From Marinobacter xestospongiae (lineage in GTDB: Bacteria > Pseudomonadota > Gammaproteobacteria > Pseudomonadales > Oleiphilaceae): a stretch of DNA of 64,000 nt. Under the pieces are notes generated by a model. It saw only the letters and a program-made list of their open reading frames with translations, was not told where the DNA came from and searched no databases. Numbering within the stretch: the first letter of the stretch is position 1; each line of letters begins with the position of its first letter. The stretch is taken from assembly GCF_023156385.1 (NCBI RefSeq), contig NZ_JAKZAK010000021.1:44436-108435 (forward strand), read 5' to 3'. Shown piece after piece: positions 18,427 through 28,121 of the stretch. Both the position numbers and the translations under genes were made by a program.

Positions 18427-21400
18427 TCCTGTCGGATGTCTCCATCAAGCGGCCGGTGTTCGCCACCGTGCTCAGCCTGCTGGTGCTGGTGTTCGGCCTG
18501 GCGGCCTTGCTGGGTCTGCCGGTGCGGGAGTACCCGGACATTGATCCACCCTATGTCTCCATCTCCACCGATTACACCGGCGCCGCCGCCGAGGTGGTGG
18601 ACACCCAGATTACCCAGGTAATCGAGGGCGCGGTGAGCGGGATCGAAGGCATCCGCTCGGTGACCTCCAGTACCGAGCAGGCGGAATCCCGCACCTCCAT
18701 TGAATTCAACAGCGATGTCGATGTCGACGTTGCCGCCAACGACGTCCGCGATGCGGTGTCGCGGGTGGCCAACCAGCTGCCGGATGAGGCGGACGCCCCG
18801 GTGGTCAGCAAGGCCGACTCCGATGCCAACCCGATGATGTGGGTCACCCTGCGCAGTGATGTCTGGAGTCGCGCTGAGCTCAGTGACTACGCCGACCGGG
18901 TACTGGTGGACCGGCTGTCGGTGCTGGAGGGCGTTGCTCGGGTGCGGATCGGTGGTGAGCGCCGTTACGCCATCCGGGTGTGGCTGGACCAGCAGCGGCT
19001 GGCGGCCCGGGACATCACCGTGGCAGAAGTGGAGCGGGCGCTACGGGCCAACAACGCCGAGTTCCCCGCCGGCTCACTGGAATCGGAAACCCGGGACTTC
19101 ACCGTGCGGGCGGAAGGCCGGTTATCGTCGGTGGAGGCCTTCCGTGAGCTGGTGATCCGCCGTGACGGCAACAACCTGCTGCGGCTGGGGGAAGTGGCCC
19201 GGGTGGAAATGGGCGTGGAGTCCGACGTCGGACGGCTGCGGGCCAACGGCAAGAATGCGGTTGGCCTGGGTATTATCCGGCAGTCCAAGGCCAACACCGT
19301 GGCGGTGTCGGACCGGGTCCAGGCTGAACTGGACAACATCCGCCAAACCCTGCCGCCGGAAGTGTCGATAGCCGAAAGCTACGACGAATCGCTGTTTATC
19401 CGTGCCTCGATCCGCGAGGTGATCACCACCCTGGCCATTGCGGTGGCGCTGGTGATCCTGGTGATTTTCGTGTTCCTGCGGTCCTGGCGGGCGACCCTGA
19501 TTCCCGCCGTTACCATCCCGGTGGCGGTGATTGGCGCGTTTATCGGCCTTGGGGCGCTGGGCTTCTCGGTCAACGTCCTGACCCTGCTGGCGGTGATCCT
19601 GGCCATCGGCCTGGTGGTGGACGACGCCATTGTGATGCTGGAGAACATCCAGCGCCGCATTGATGATGGCGAGCCGCCGTTGCTGGCTGCCTTCCGCGGT
19701 GCCAAGCAGGTGGCGTTTGCGGTGATTGCCACTACCCTGACTCTGGTGGCGGTGTTTGTGCCGATCTCGTTCATGCAGGGCAACGTCGGCCGGCTGTTTG
19801 CCGAGTTTGGCTTTACCCTGGCAGCGGCGGTGGTGGTATCGAGTCTGGTGGCACTGACGCTGGCGCCGATGCTGTGTTCCAAGTGGCTGCGGCACAGCCC
19901 TCAGCAGGCGGAGGGCCATCGCCTGTGGATGGCCAGCGAGCGGGTGCTGTCGGGGCTGACCCGGGGTTACGAGCGGCTGTTGCGGTTCTCCCTGCGCCAG
20001 CCCGGGCTGCTGCTTGGGCTGGGCCTGGCAGGGCTGGTTCTGGCTGCGGTGGTGTTTCCGCAACTGCCCCAGGAACTGGCGCCGACGGAGGACCGCAGTG
20101 TGGTGATTGTGCCCGCCAGTGCGCCGCGGGGATCGACGGTGGAATACACCGATCACCACGTCAGCAAGATTGAACGCCAGTTGATGCCCTACCTGGAGCA
20201 GGGTATTGCCGACCGGCTGCTGGCGATTGTCGGCTTCCGTGACGAACAGGACCGGGGGCTGATGATTGTCGGCCTGGTGCCGTGGGAAGAACGCACCATG
20301 CGCCAGCAGGAGCTGGCCGCCGAGCTGTGGCCAATTCTCGGCAGTGTGCCGGGGGTGCGCTCGGTGGCGATCAATCCCGGTGGGCTGGGGGGCGGCTTCA
20401 GCGAGCCCATCGAGCTGGTGATCGGCGGTCCGGACTACGACACCGTGCAGGCCTGGAGCGAGGAGCTGCTGGCGCTGGCGAAGGAAAATCCCAACCTGTA
20501 CAACCTGGAAACCGACTTCGAGCTGACCCGGCCCGAGCTGGCGGTGACCATTGACCGGGAGCGGGCGGCGGACCTGGACATCACCATCGAGGACGTTGGC
20601 CTGACTCTGCAGACGCTGTTGGCTTCCCGCCAGGTCACCACCTTCCTTGATCGGGGCCGGGAGTACGACGTTATTGTTCAGGCCGAAGATGCCGATCGTG
20701 CCACTCCGGACGATCTGGGCCAGGTGTTCCTGCGCGCCCGCAGCGGCGGCGAGCTGATTCCATTGCAGGCGCTGGTGTCGATGGCGGAAGTGGGCGCCAA
20801 CCCTGACCTGCGGCGGGTGGACCGGATGCCGGCGGTGGTGATCAGTGGCTCGCTGGCGGAGGGCTACGACCTGGGCACCGCGCTGGACTACCTCAACACC
20901 CTGGCCATGGACAACCTGCCGCCGGAAGCCCGCATCAGCTACCGTGGCCTGAGCCGGGAACTGGAAGAATCCACGGCGGCCATCTACCTGACCTTTGGAC
21001 TGGCGTTCGTGATCGTGTTCCTGGTGCTGGCGGCCCAGTTTGAAAGCTGGATTCACCCGCTGATCATCATGCTGGCGGTGCCGCTGGCGGTCACCGGCGC
21101 GCTGCTGGCGTTGTGGTGGTCGGGCATCAGTCTCAACATCTACAGCCAGATCGGCATCATCATGCTGCTGGGGCTGATGGCGAAGAACGGCATCCTGATG
21201 GTCGAGTTTGCCAACCAGCTGCGGGACCGTGGTCACAGCGTTCAGGAAGCCATCCTCCAGGGCAGTATCCTGCGTTTCCGGCCGGTGCTGATGACCACCA
21301 TTTCCACCGTGTTTGGTGCGGTACCGCTGGTGCTGGCGTCCGGCGCCGGGGCAGAAAGCCGGGCCTCCATCGGTGTGGTGATTCTGGGTGGACTGGTGTT

Positions 21401-21569
21401 TGCCACCACCCTGACGCTGTTCATCATCCCGGTGCTGTACAACCTGCTGGCACGGTTCGCCAAGTCCGCCAATGCGGTGGAGCAGGAGCTGGAGCGGCTC
21501 ACCGCAGGACAGGCCGGCGGTGCCGGTGTCCAGGGAGCCCGTCAGGCGCCGCGACCGGAGGACTTCTAG
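18423..21569 (+). CDS. RND multidrug efflux transporter, HAE-1 family
   Basis: A 1048-residue AcrB-like proton-driven exporter. It has two repeated halves, each with a large periplasmic loop. MILSDVSIKRPVFATVLSLL begins the first membrane segment. The proton-relay aspartate pair is in ILAIGLVVDDAIVMLEN. LMAKNGILMVEFANQLRDRG and TTISTVFGAVPLVLASGAGAESR mark the second half. The start is a GTG overlapping the adaptor gene. The C-terminal 35 residues are a hydrophilic tail. Substrates are probably hydrophobic toxic compounds; they cannot be named. No local repressor gene (TetR/MarR) is seen. Confidence 0.95.
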   Translation: MILSDVSIKRPVFATVLSLLVLVFGLAALLGLPVREYPDIDPPYVSISTDYTGAAAEVVDTQITQVIEGAVSGIEGIRSVTSSTEQAESRTSIEFNSDVDVDVAANDVRDAVSRVANQLPDEADAPVVSKADSDANPMMWVTLRSDVWSRAELSDYADRVLVDRLSVLEGVARVRIGGERRYAIRVWLDQQRLAARDITVAEVERALRANNAEFPAGSLESETRDFTVRAEGRLSSVEAFRELVIRRDGNNLLRLGEVARVEMGVESDVGRLRANGKNAVGLGIIRQSKANTVAVSDRVQAELDNIRQTLPPEVSIAESYDESLFIRASIREVITTLAIAVALVILVIFVFLRSWRATLIPAVTIPVAVIGAFIGLGALGFSVNVLTLLAVILAIGLVVDDAIVMLENIQRRIDDGEPPLLAAFRGAKQVAFAVIATTLTLVAVFVPISFMQGNVGRLFAEFGFTLAAAVVVSSLVALTLAPMLCSKWLRHSPQQAEGHRLWMASERVLSGLTRGYERLLRFSLRQPGLLLGLGLAGLVLAAVVFPQLPQELAPTEDRSVVIVPASAPRGSTVEYTDHHVSKIERQLMPYLEQGIADRLLAIVGFRDEQDRGLMIVGLVPWEERTMRQQELAAELWPILGSVPGVRSVAINPGGLGGGFSEPIELVIGGPDYDTVQAWSEELLALAKENPNLYNLETDFELTRPELAVTIDRERAADLDITIEDVGLTLQTLLASRQVTTFLDRGREYDVIVQAEDADRATPDDLGQVFLRARSGGELIPLQALVSMAEVGANPDLRRVDRMPAVVISGSLAEGYDLGTALDYLNTLAMDNLPPEARISYRGLSRELEESTAAIYLTFGLAFVIVFLVLAAQFESWIHPLIIMLAVPLAVTGALLALWWSGISLNIYSQIGIIMLLGLMAKNGILMVEFANQLRDRGHSVQEAILQGSILRFRPVLMTTISTVFGAVPLVLASGAGAESRASIGVVILGGLVFATTLTLFIIPVLYNLLARFAKSANAVEQELERLTAGQAGGAGVQGARQAPRPEDF

Positions 21570-21611
21570 CGCGCCTTGGATTCAAGCGGGATCTGCAAAA
21601 GCGAGCCCCGC

Positions 21612-22892
21612 CTACAGCGTCGGCGGAAAGCTCAGCTGGCCGTTGAACAGTTCGTCCGGGTGCAGGTCGACGCAGAAAATCATCGCCTGGTCCCCCAGTT
21701 GCAGTGTGGTGGACAGGGTAATGGTGCGGGTGGCGTCCGGCAGTGCGACGTAGGGCCGGCAGGCGTTGACCTGCTGGGGCTGCTCGATGGCCAGGCGGAC
21801 GTATTCGCGATGGGCCCAGCAGGCACCGCTGGAGCCATACAGCGGATTGAAGGTACGACGCTGGTGGTCAGGGCTGGCGATGGCCAGGTTGCCCTGCTGC
21901 ACGCCCTGGCGATCCAGCAGGAAGCAGCGTTTGACGCCAGCGATCGTTAGCAGGCCGCCACAGGCCTGGTCGAAGGCTTCCTGGCGCATGATGCGGTGAC
22001 AGGCCTCCAGGGTCTCAAAGCGCAGTAACCGCAAGAATCCCTCCTGGGCCAGATGGTCCACCGACGCGAACTGCTGGTTGTTGGCCAACAGGCGCTGGAA
22101 CCGTTGTTGCAGCGGTGCTGCCTCGTTGTCCGCCAGCGGCGCCGGGCGGCCGAAGTAGAAGCCCTGCAGCAAGTCGGCGTCGGTGGCTAGGGCAATGCGG
22201 GCCTGGGCGTCGGTCTCGATGCCTTCCAGCAGTACCAGGCTGCCGCTCTCCCGGATCATTCGTACCAGGCTGTCCAGCAGTTGACGGGCCCGCGGGTGAC
22301 ACTCGGCATTGACCAGTAGGCTGCGGTCCAGTTTGACGATCAGCGGTTCCAGCTGCCACATGCGCTCAAAGTTGGAATCGCCGACACCAAAGTCGTCGAT
22401 GGCGATCTGGAAGCCCCTGGCCTTGGCCTGGGCAACGAAGTCCAGCAGCGCCTGGCGTTCCGCCACCTCGGTTTCCACCACCTCAAGCACCACCTGGGCC
22501 GGCTCGATGCCCAGATGCCGGCAGTGTTCGGTGAGGGTGGTCAGGCAGTTGTCCGGGTGCACGCAGGTGGTGGGGCTGATATTGAGGAACAGCCACACCG
22601 GCACCGGCGGCTGCTGATGGGCGAAGCTGTCCAGGTGCAGCTGCAGCAGGTGGCGGTCGAGCTGATCGGTGCAGTCCGCCCGCTGGGCGGCCTCGAACAG
22701 TTGCGGCGGCGGCACGGCCTGCTGCTGCCGCTGGACCCGGATCAGCGCCTCATAACCCACCAGACGCTGATGGCTGGGGCTGAAGATGGGCTGGGACACT
22801 GGCGTAAAGGCGAACTGATCCAGAAACTCACTGCCTTTGGGGGCAGGGGTCCAGAAGGTGGTGCGGGACCTGAGCGAAATCACACTGCTCAT
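21612..22892 (-). CDS. EAL-domain protein, probable cyclic-di-GMP phosphodiesterase
   Basis: A 426-residue soluble protein. The EAL domain covers about residues 25-275 and keeps the catalytic signatures: YEALIRV, LNISP, VLEVVETE, IAIDDFGVGDSN and LLEGIETDAQ. It is therefore probably active. The C-terminal 150 residues (LLRFETLEACHRIMRQEAF onward) are an unassigned accessory domain with no GGDEF motif. I chose the ATG at 22892 because the domain starts soon after it; an in-frame ATG at 23072 would add 60 poorly conserved-looking residues. It converges on the RND pump gene. The upstream gap has DnaA boxes. Confidence 0.88.
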   Translation of the reverse strand: MSSVISLRSRTTFWTPAPKGSEFLDQFAFTPVSQPIFSPSHQRLVGYEALIRVQRQQQAVPPPQLFEAAQRADCTDQLDRHLLQLHLDSFAHQQPPVPVWLFLNISPTTCVHPDNCLTTLTEHCRHLGIEPAQVVLEVVETEVAERQALLDFVAQAKARGFQIAIDDFGVGDSNFERMWQLEPLIVKLDRSLLVNAECHPRARQLLDSLVRMIRESGSLVLLEGIETDAQARIALATDADLLQGFYFGRPAPLADNEAAPLQQRFQRLLANNQQFASVDHLAQEGFLRLLRFETLEACHRIMRQEAFDQACGGLLTIAGVKRCFLLDRQGVQQGNLAIASPDHQRRTFNPLYGSSGACWAHREYVRLAIEQPQQVNACRPYVALPDATRTITLSTTLQLGDQAMIFCVDLHPDELFNGQLSFPPTL

Positions 22893-23287
22893 GATGTTGG
22901 TTGGCCTCGATGGCAATTGGCAGAACCGTTCCCTGGGGTAGCTGAGTTTTCCACAGGCCGTCGATCCGAGGACGTCCGGGACTGCGGGGTTATTCGTAGC
23001 AGGATCAGGATTGCGAAGTTCGTGCCAGCTGTGGATAACGGTCATTGATGGCCACGAGAGCAGGTTATCCACAGGTTTTCCCCGGAAGGCGCCCTGTTAA
23101 GGTGCGGTCACCACCGTGACTGCGCCGGTATGGCGCGTGCCGGTCAGCCGGGGCTTGCCCCCGGGATCGCTTTGCCGCATCGTTACAGGAATTTTTTCCA
23201 CAGCCTGGCCGGGACGGCTTGTTACTGGCCGCCCGGGCGGTGGCTGGTGTGCCATCGGCGGTTGCCAACAAGGAGGAGTGTGTTTTC
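22893..23287. promoter_or_regulatory. Divergent intergenic region with paired DnaA boxes
   Basis: No gene is seen between the EAL protein and the LplT-PlsC gene. Two exact DnaA boxes face each other: TGTGGATAA (23030-23038) and TTATCCACA (23065-23073). Two near-matches (TTTTCCACA) lie near 22948 and 23193. I find no convincing promoter hexamers. DnaA binding is likely; a regulatory purpose is inferred. Confidence 0.5.
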
Positions 23288-25165
23288 ATGGCCGATCACA
23301 GTCAGTTCCGGCTGCTTGGAGAGCGACGGTTCCTGCCGTTCTTCCTGACCCAGTTTTCCGGTGCCTTCAACGACAACCTGTACAAGAACGCCCTGCTGTT
23401 GCTGGTGACCTACAGCGCCGCCGGCCTGATGGGGCTGTCGGTGGACATCGTGGTCAATCTGGCGGCGTTCCTGTTTATTCTGCCGTTCTTCCTGTTCTCT
23501 GCGATTGCCGGCCAGGTGGCGGACAAGTACGAGAAGTCGCTGGTGATTCGCCGGGTCAAGGCGCTGGAGATTGTCATCATGGCGCTGGCAGCGCTGGGGC
23601 TGTGGTTTGGCTGGTACGGCGCACTGTTGCTGCTGCTGTTCCTGATGGGCACCCAGTCAACCTTCTTCGGTCCGGTGAAGTACGCCATCCTGCCCCAGGT
23701 ACTGCGGGACGACGAACTGGTGGGCGGTAACGCGCTGGTGGAAATGGGCACCTTCGTGGCGATCCTGCTGGGTACCCTGGCGGCGGGCCTGATCATGGGT
23801 TTTGATGCCCCCGAGCGGGTGGCGGCGGTGGCCGTCCTGATCATGGCGGTGGTCGGTTACCTGGTGGCGCGCCAGGTGCCCGCCACCGAGGCCGGCGCTG
23901 CCAACCTGACCATCCGCTACAACCCGCTGAAGGAAACCTGGAAGCTGATGGCGATGGCGCGGGAGAAGCACTCGGTGCTGCTCAGCATCATGGCGATCTC
24001 CTGGTTCTGGTTCCTTGGCGCGGCCTATCTGACCCAGTTCCCTAACTTCGCCAAGTCCGAGCTGTTGGGGGACGAGACCGTGGTGACGCTGCTGCTGGCC
24101 ATCTTCACCATTGGCATCGCCCTGGGCTCGGTACTGTGCGAGCGGCTGTCCGGCCATCGAGTGGAACTGGGCATTGTCCCCATCGGTTCGTTGGGGCTGA
24201 GTCTGTTCGGGGCCGATATCTACTTCAACATGCCCACGGCCACCACCACGGTGGATTGGTGGACCGTGATCAGTGACGGTGACTACCGCCGGATTGCCAT
24301 TGACCTGCTGGGCATCGGGGTATTTGGCGGGCTGTTCATTGTGCCGCTGTACGCCTTCGTCCAGCACGAAACCCCGGCCGACAAACGTGCCCGGATCATC
24401 GCCGCGCTCAACGTCTTCAACGCCCTGTTCATGGTGGTGAGTGCGTTGATGGGAATGGTCATGCTGGGGCTGATCGGGTTGTCGATTCCGGAATTCTTCC
24501 TGGTGCTGTCGATCATGAACCTGGTGGTGGCGGGGTTCGTTTACCAGCAGGTGCCGGAGTTTGCCCTGCGGTTTGTGATCTGGGTGTTGTCCCACACCTT
24601 CTACCGGGTCCGTCACCAGGGTCTGCAACGCATTCCCGAGGACGGGCCGGTACTGCTGGTGTGCAACCATGTTTCCTACATGGATGCCCTGGTAATCGCC
24701 GGCGCGGTGCGTCGTCCGGTACGCTTCGTGATGGACTACCGCATCTTCAAGACCCCGGTACTGGGGGCATTCTTCCGCCTGGCCAAGACCATTCCCATCG
24801 GCTCCCGCAACCGGGTGCCGGAGATCTACCAGCGTGCCTTTGAGCGCATCGATGAGGAACTGGATGCCGGCAACGTGGTGTGCATCTTCCCGGAAGGCAA
24901 GCTGACCAAGGACGGCGAGATCGATACCTTCCGCGGCGGCGTGGAACTGATCCTGGAGCGCCGGCCGGTACCGGTGGTCCCAATGGCCCTGCGGGGATTG
25001 TGGGGCAGTTTCTTCAGTCACTGCGGTGGTCCGGCCCTGAAACACTGGCCGCGGCGCTTCTGGTCACGGATCGAGTTGCGGGCCGGGGATGTGGTGGCGC
25101 CAGAGGCGGCGTCCGCCGGCCAGTTGCAGCAGCAGGTGACGGAACTGCGGGGGGAAACCTCCTGA
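23288..25165 (+). CDS. MFS lysophospholipid transporter-acyltransferase fusion (LplT-PlsC type)
   Basis: A 625-residue two-domain membrane protein. Residues about 10-420 are an LplT-like MFS transporter (FLPFFLTQFSGAFNDNLYKNALLLL is diagnostic). Residues about 430-620 are a PlsC acyltransferase with the HX4D motif in CNHVSYMDAL and FPEGKLTKDGEI. Together they should flip lysophospholipids inward and reacylate them. The third domain of full-length Aas-like fusions, the acyl-ACP ligase, is absent: the frame ends at a clear stop. ATG 23288 is preferred over 23219 because AAGGAGGAG precedes it at good spacing. Confidence 0.9.
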   Translation: MADHSQFRLLGERRFLPFFLTQFSGAFNDNLYKNALLLLVTYSAAGLMGLSVDIVVNLAAFLFILPFFLFSAIAGQVADKYEKSLVIRRVKALEIVIMALAALGLWFGWYGALLLLLFLMGTQSTFFGPVKYAILPQVLRDDELVGGNALVEMGTFVAILLGTLAAGLIMGFDAPERVAAVAVLIMAVVGYLVARQVPATEAGAANLTIRYNPLKETWKLMAMAREKHSVLLSIMAISWFWFLGAAYLTQFPNFAKSELLGDETVVTLLLAIFTIGIALGSVLCERLSGHRVELGIVPIGSLGLSLFGADIYFNMPTATTTVDWWTVISDGDYRRIAIDLLGIGVFGGLFIVPLYAFVQHETPADKRARIIAALNVFNALFMVVSALMGMVMLGLIGLSIPEFFLVLSIMNLVVAGFVYQQVPEFALRFVIWVLSHTFYRVRHQGLQRIPEDGPVLLVCNHVSYMDALVIAGAVRRPVRFVMDYRIFKTPVLGAFFRLAKTIPIGSRNRVPEIYQRAFERIDEELDAGNVVCIFPEGKLTKDGEIDTFRGGVELILERRPVPVVPMALRGLWGSFFSHCGGPALKHWPRRFWSRIELRAGDVVAPEAASAGQLQQQVTELRGETS

Positions 25166-25464
25166 GGAAAACCCGCATGGTGTGTGGATAAAAACAGGGA
25201 TAAAGTCCGGACAAGCCGTGGGTTTCTTTATTTATGGCTTTTGCTTTCAGTAGCTTATGTTGTTTTCGTCGACTTTGCAGGGACCGTATTTCTGTGGATA
25301 ACTTTCTTGAAAATTTTTTTCAACAAGGTCAGGCAAACCGCTGATAAATCTGGCTGTTTTCTGCGCAGATCGATGAAAAACTGAACGCCCGCGCTGGCCT
25401 GCAATGACAGATTATTGCAACGGCGATGACTCTGGTTAAAATTTGCACATTCCAACTGCATTTC
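25166..25464. promoter_or_regulatory. AT-rich mnmG upstream region with two DnaA boxes
   Basis: No gene is seen. Exact DnaA boxes TGTGGATAA occur at 25183-25191 and 25293-25301. The stretch from about 25214 to 25335 is strikingly AT-rich for this genome (for example TTTCTTTATTTATGG and GAAAATTTTTTTC). Position beside mnmG recalls E. coli oriC, so a secondary or ancestral origin element is possible. It may also simply be the mnmG promoter region. Confidence 0.45.
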
Positions 25465-25500
25465 GGGCGGGGAGGCGTTATACTCCCCGCCCCGAATTTT
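25465..25500 (+). terminator. GC-rich hairpin with T tail just before mnmG
   Basis: A perfect 10-bp inverted repeat, GGGCGGGGAG (25465-25474) and CTCCCCGCCC (25483-25492), has an 8-base loop and is followed by a T run (25497-25501). It ends about 12 bases before the mnmG ribosome site. The loop contains TTATACT, which could be a -10 element. It may be a terminator of upstream transcripts, an attenuator or a promoter. Confidence 0.5.
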
Positions 25501-25523
25501 TCTCCCTGTATCCGAGGTGACGA

Positions 25524-27410
25524 GTGGACTTTCCGACCCGTTTCGATGTGATTGTCATTGGTGGTGGCCATGCCGGTACCGAAGCCGCGTTGGCGGCAGC
25601 CCGCATGGGCTCGGCCACACTGCTGCTGACCCACAACATTGAGACCCTCGGCCAGATGTCCTGCAACCCCGCCATTGGCGGTATTGGCAAGAGTCACCTG
25701 GTGAAGGAAATCGATGCCCTGGGTGGCGCCATGGCCCGGGCCACCGATCGTGGCGGTATCCAGTTCCGGGTACTCAACAGCCGCAAGGGGCCGGCGGTGC
25801 GGGCGACCCGTGCCCAGGCCGACCGGGTGCTGTACAAGGCGGCGATCCGCGAGATGCTGGAGAACCAGCCCAATCTGACGCTGTTCCAGCAGGCCGCAGA
25901 CGATCTGCTTGTGGATAACGATCGGGTCACCGGGGTAGTGACCCAGACCGGCATTCGCTTTCACGCCGACACCGTGGTGCTGACCACCGGAACCTTCCTG
26001 GGCGGGGTTATCCACATCGGTATGCAGAACCACGCCGGCGGCCGTGCCGGCGATGCGCCGGCCAACGCCCTGGCCAAGCGGCTGCGGGAGCTGCCATTCA
26101 ACATTGGCCGGCTGAAGACTGGCACGCCACCGCGGATTGATGCCCGCAGTGTCGATTTTTCAGTGATGCAGGAGCAGTGGGGCGATGCCCCCACCCCGGT
26201 GATGTCGTTCATCGGTTCCCGCGATGAGCACCCCGAACAGGTGTGCTGTTACGTTACCCGCACCACCGAGCAGACCCACGACATCATCCGCAGCGGCTTT
26301 GACCGTTCACCGATGTTTGCCGGTGCCATTGAAGGGGTGGGCCCACGCTATTGCCCGTCCATCGAAGACAAGGTCAGCCGCTTTGCCGACAAGGATTCCC
26401 ACCAGATCTTTGTGGAGCCGGAAGGGCTGACCACCCACGAGCTCTACCCCAACGGGATTTCCACCAGTCTGCCGTTCGATATCCAGCTGGCGGCGGTACG
26501 GTCGATCCCCGGCTTTGAGAATGCCCACATCACCCGGCCTGGCTATGCCATCGAGTACGATTACCTGAACCCCCAGGACCTGCGCCACACTCTGGAAACC
26601 AAGTTCATCCGGGGTTTGTACTTTGCCGGCCAGATCAACGGCACCACCGGTTACGAAGAGGCGGGTGCCCAGGGCCTGCTGGCTGGCCTTAACGCAGCGT
26701 TGCAGGCCCAGGGCAAAGACGCCTGGTACCCGCGCCGGGATGAAGCCTACCTCGGTGTGCTGGTGGACGACCTGATTACCATGGGCACCTCCGAGCCCTA
26801 CCGCATGTTCACCAGCCGTGCCGAGTACCGGCTGATCCTGCGGGAGGACAACGCCGACCTGCGCCTCACCGAAACCGGCCGCAAGCTGGGACTGGTGGAC
26901 GACAACCGCTGGGACCGCTTCAATCGCAAGCGCGATGCCATTGCCATTGAGCGTCAGCGCCTGGAAAGCACCCGTATTCATCCCGGCACCGCCCAGGGTG
27001 AGACCGCCGACGGCCACCTCAACCAGCCGATGACCCGCGACCAGTCCCTGGCGGAGCTGCTGCGCCGTCCGGAGATGGCGTACCCGCAGATTGCCGACAT
27101 TGGCGGCGAGCGTGCGGACGATCCGGCGGTGGCCGAGCAGGTGGAGATCGAGATCAAGTACGAGGGCTACATTTCCCGGCAGGCCGATGAGATCGAACGG
27201 TTGCGGCGAAATGAGAATACCCGTCTGCCGGTGGATCTGGACTACGAGCAGGTCGGTGGCCTGTCCAACGAGATCAAACAGAAGCTGCTGGCGGTCCGGC
27301 CGGAGACCATTGCCCAGGCGTCACGGATTCAGGGCGTGACACCGGCAGCCGTGTCCCAGTTGCTGGTGCACCTGAAAAAACGCGATCTGCTCAACAAGCG
27401 CTCGGCCTGA
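25524..27410 (+). CDS. mnmG: tRNA uridine-5-carboxymethylaminomethyl modification enzyme MnmG
   Basis: FAD-dependent partner of MnmE in wobble-uridine modification. The 628-residue protein starts [23 protein letters not shown] (the FAD dinucleotide-binding loop) and has [29 protein letters not shown]. It also has [13 protein letters not shown], the [21 protein letters not shown] segment and the C-terminal helical domain. The start codon is GTG at 25524 after GAGGTGA. Two exact DnaA boxes lie inside the gene (25910-25918 and 26008-26016). rsmG follows 6 bp later. Confidence 0.97.
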   Translation: MDFPTRFDVIVIGGGHAGTEAALAAARMGSATLLLTHNIETLGQMSCNPAIGGIGKSHLVKEIDALGGAMARATDRGGIQFRVLNSRKGPAVRATRAQADRVLYKAAIREMLENQPNLTLFQQAADDLLVDNDRVTGVVTQTGIRFHADTVVLTTGTFLGGVIHIGMQNHAGGRAGDAPANALAKRLRELPFNIGRLKTGTPPRIDARSVDFSVMQEQWGDAPTPVMSFIGSRDEHPEQVCCYVTRTTEQTHDIIRSGFDRSPMFAGAIEGVGPRYCPSIEDKVSRFADKDSHQIFVEPEGLTTHELYPNGISTSLPFDIQLAAVRSIPGFENAHITRPGYAIEYDYLNPQDLRHTLETKFIRGLYFAGQINGTTGYEEAGAQGLLAGLNAALQAQGKDAWYPRRDEAYLGVLVDDLITMGTSEPYRMFTSRAEYRLILREDNADLRLTETGRKLGLVDDNRWDRFNRKRDAIAIERQRLESTRIHPGTAQGETADGHLNQPMTRDQSLAELLRRPEMAYPQIADIGGERADDPAVAEQVEIEIKYEGYISRQADEIERLRRNENTRLPVDLDYEQVGGLSNEIKQKLLAVRPETIAQASRIQGVTPAAVSQLLVHLKKRDLLNKRSA

Positions 27411-27416
27411 TTTCCG

Positions 27417-28052
27417 ATGTCCGACGCACTCTGGCAGAAGCAACTGCAGCGTGGCCTGGTGGCCATGGATCTCAATCTCTCCAGTGGCCAGCAGCAACAG
27501 CTGCTGGCCTTTCTCGCCCTGCTCAACAAGTGGAACCGGGCCTACAATCTCACCGCGGTCCGTGAACCGGCGGCGATGGTGTCGCGGCAGTTGCTGGACA
27601 GCCTCAGCCTGCGGCCGTTCGTGACCGCAGAGCGACTGTTGGATGTGGGTGCCGGCGGCGGCCTGCCGGGGATTCCCCTGGCCATCACCTGTCCCGAGCG
27701 TCACTTCACCCTGCTGGACAGCAACATCAAGAAAACCCGGTTCCTGACCCAGTGCAAGCTGGAGCTTGGCCTGGATAACCTGGACGTTATTCACGGTCGT
27801 GCCGAGGCCTGTCCGCCGGATACCCGCTATCATCAGATCAGCAGCCGGGCCTTCACCGCCCTGGCCAACCTGGTGGACTGGTGTGGTCACCTGCTGGCGG
27901 ACGGTGGCGAGTTCCTTGCCATGAAAGGTCAGTTTCCGGATGATGAAGTGGCGGCGCTGCCGGCGCCGTGGCAGGTCCGCGAGCAGCATGCCCTGGTGGT
28001 ACCGGAGTGCAGTGGGGAACGTCACCTGCTGATTCTGGACCGGTCCCACTGA
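27417..28052 (+). CDS. rsmG: 16S rRNA (guanine527-N7)-methyltransferase
   Basis: SAM-dependent methyltransferase that modifies G527 in the 530 loop of 16S rRNA. The 211-residue protein has LNKWNRAYNLTAVREP, the SAM-binding LLDVGAGGGLPGIPLAI, LLDSNIKKTRFLTQ and ISSRAFTALANLV, all RsmG/GidB hallmarks. It follows mnmG by 6 bp and precedes parA by 69 bp in the classic gidA-gidB-parA-parB order. Confidence 0.96.
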   Translation: MSDALWQKQLQRGLVAMDLNLSSGQQQQLLAFLALLNKWNRAYNLTAVREPAAMVSRQLLDSLSLRPFVTAERLLDVGAGGGLPGIPLAITCPERHFTLLDSNIKKTRFLTQCKLELGLDNLDVIHGRAEACPPDTRYHQISSRAFTALANLVDWCGHLLADGGEFLAMKGQFPDDEVAALPAPWQVREQHALVVPECSGERHLLILDRSH

Positions 28053-28121
28053 ACCATCGGCCGGTGTCCCGGCCAACCAAAAGAAACCAATGAATCCGGA
28101 AGCGAGGACAGGAGACTTGTC

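Noticed and set aside
19122..21236. A 704-residue minus-strand frame opposite the RND pump
   Set aside because: Composition is dominated by His/Gln/Arg, as expected for the antisense of a GC-rich membrane protein gene; no domain is visible.
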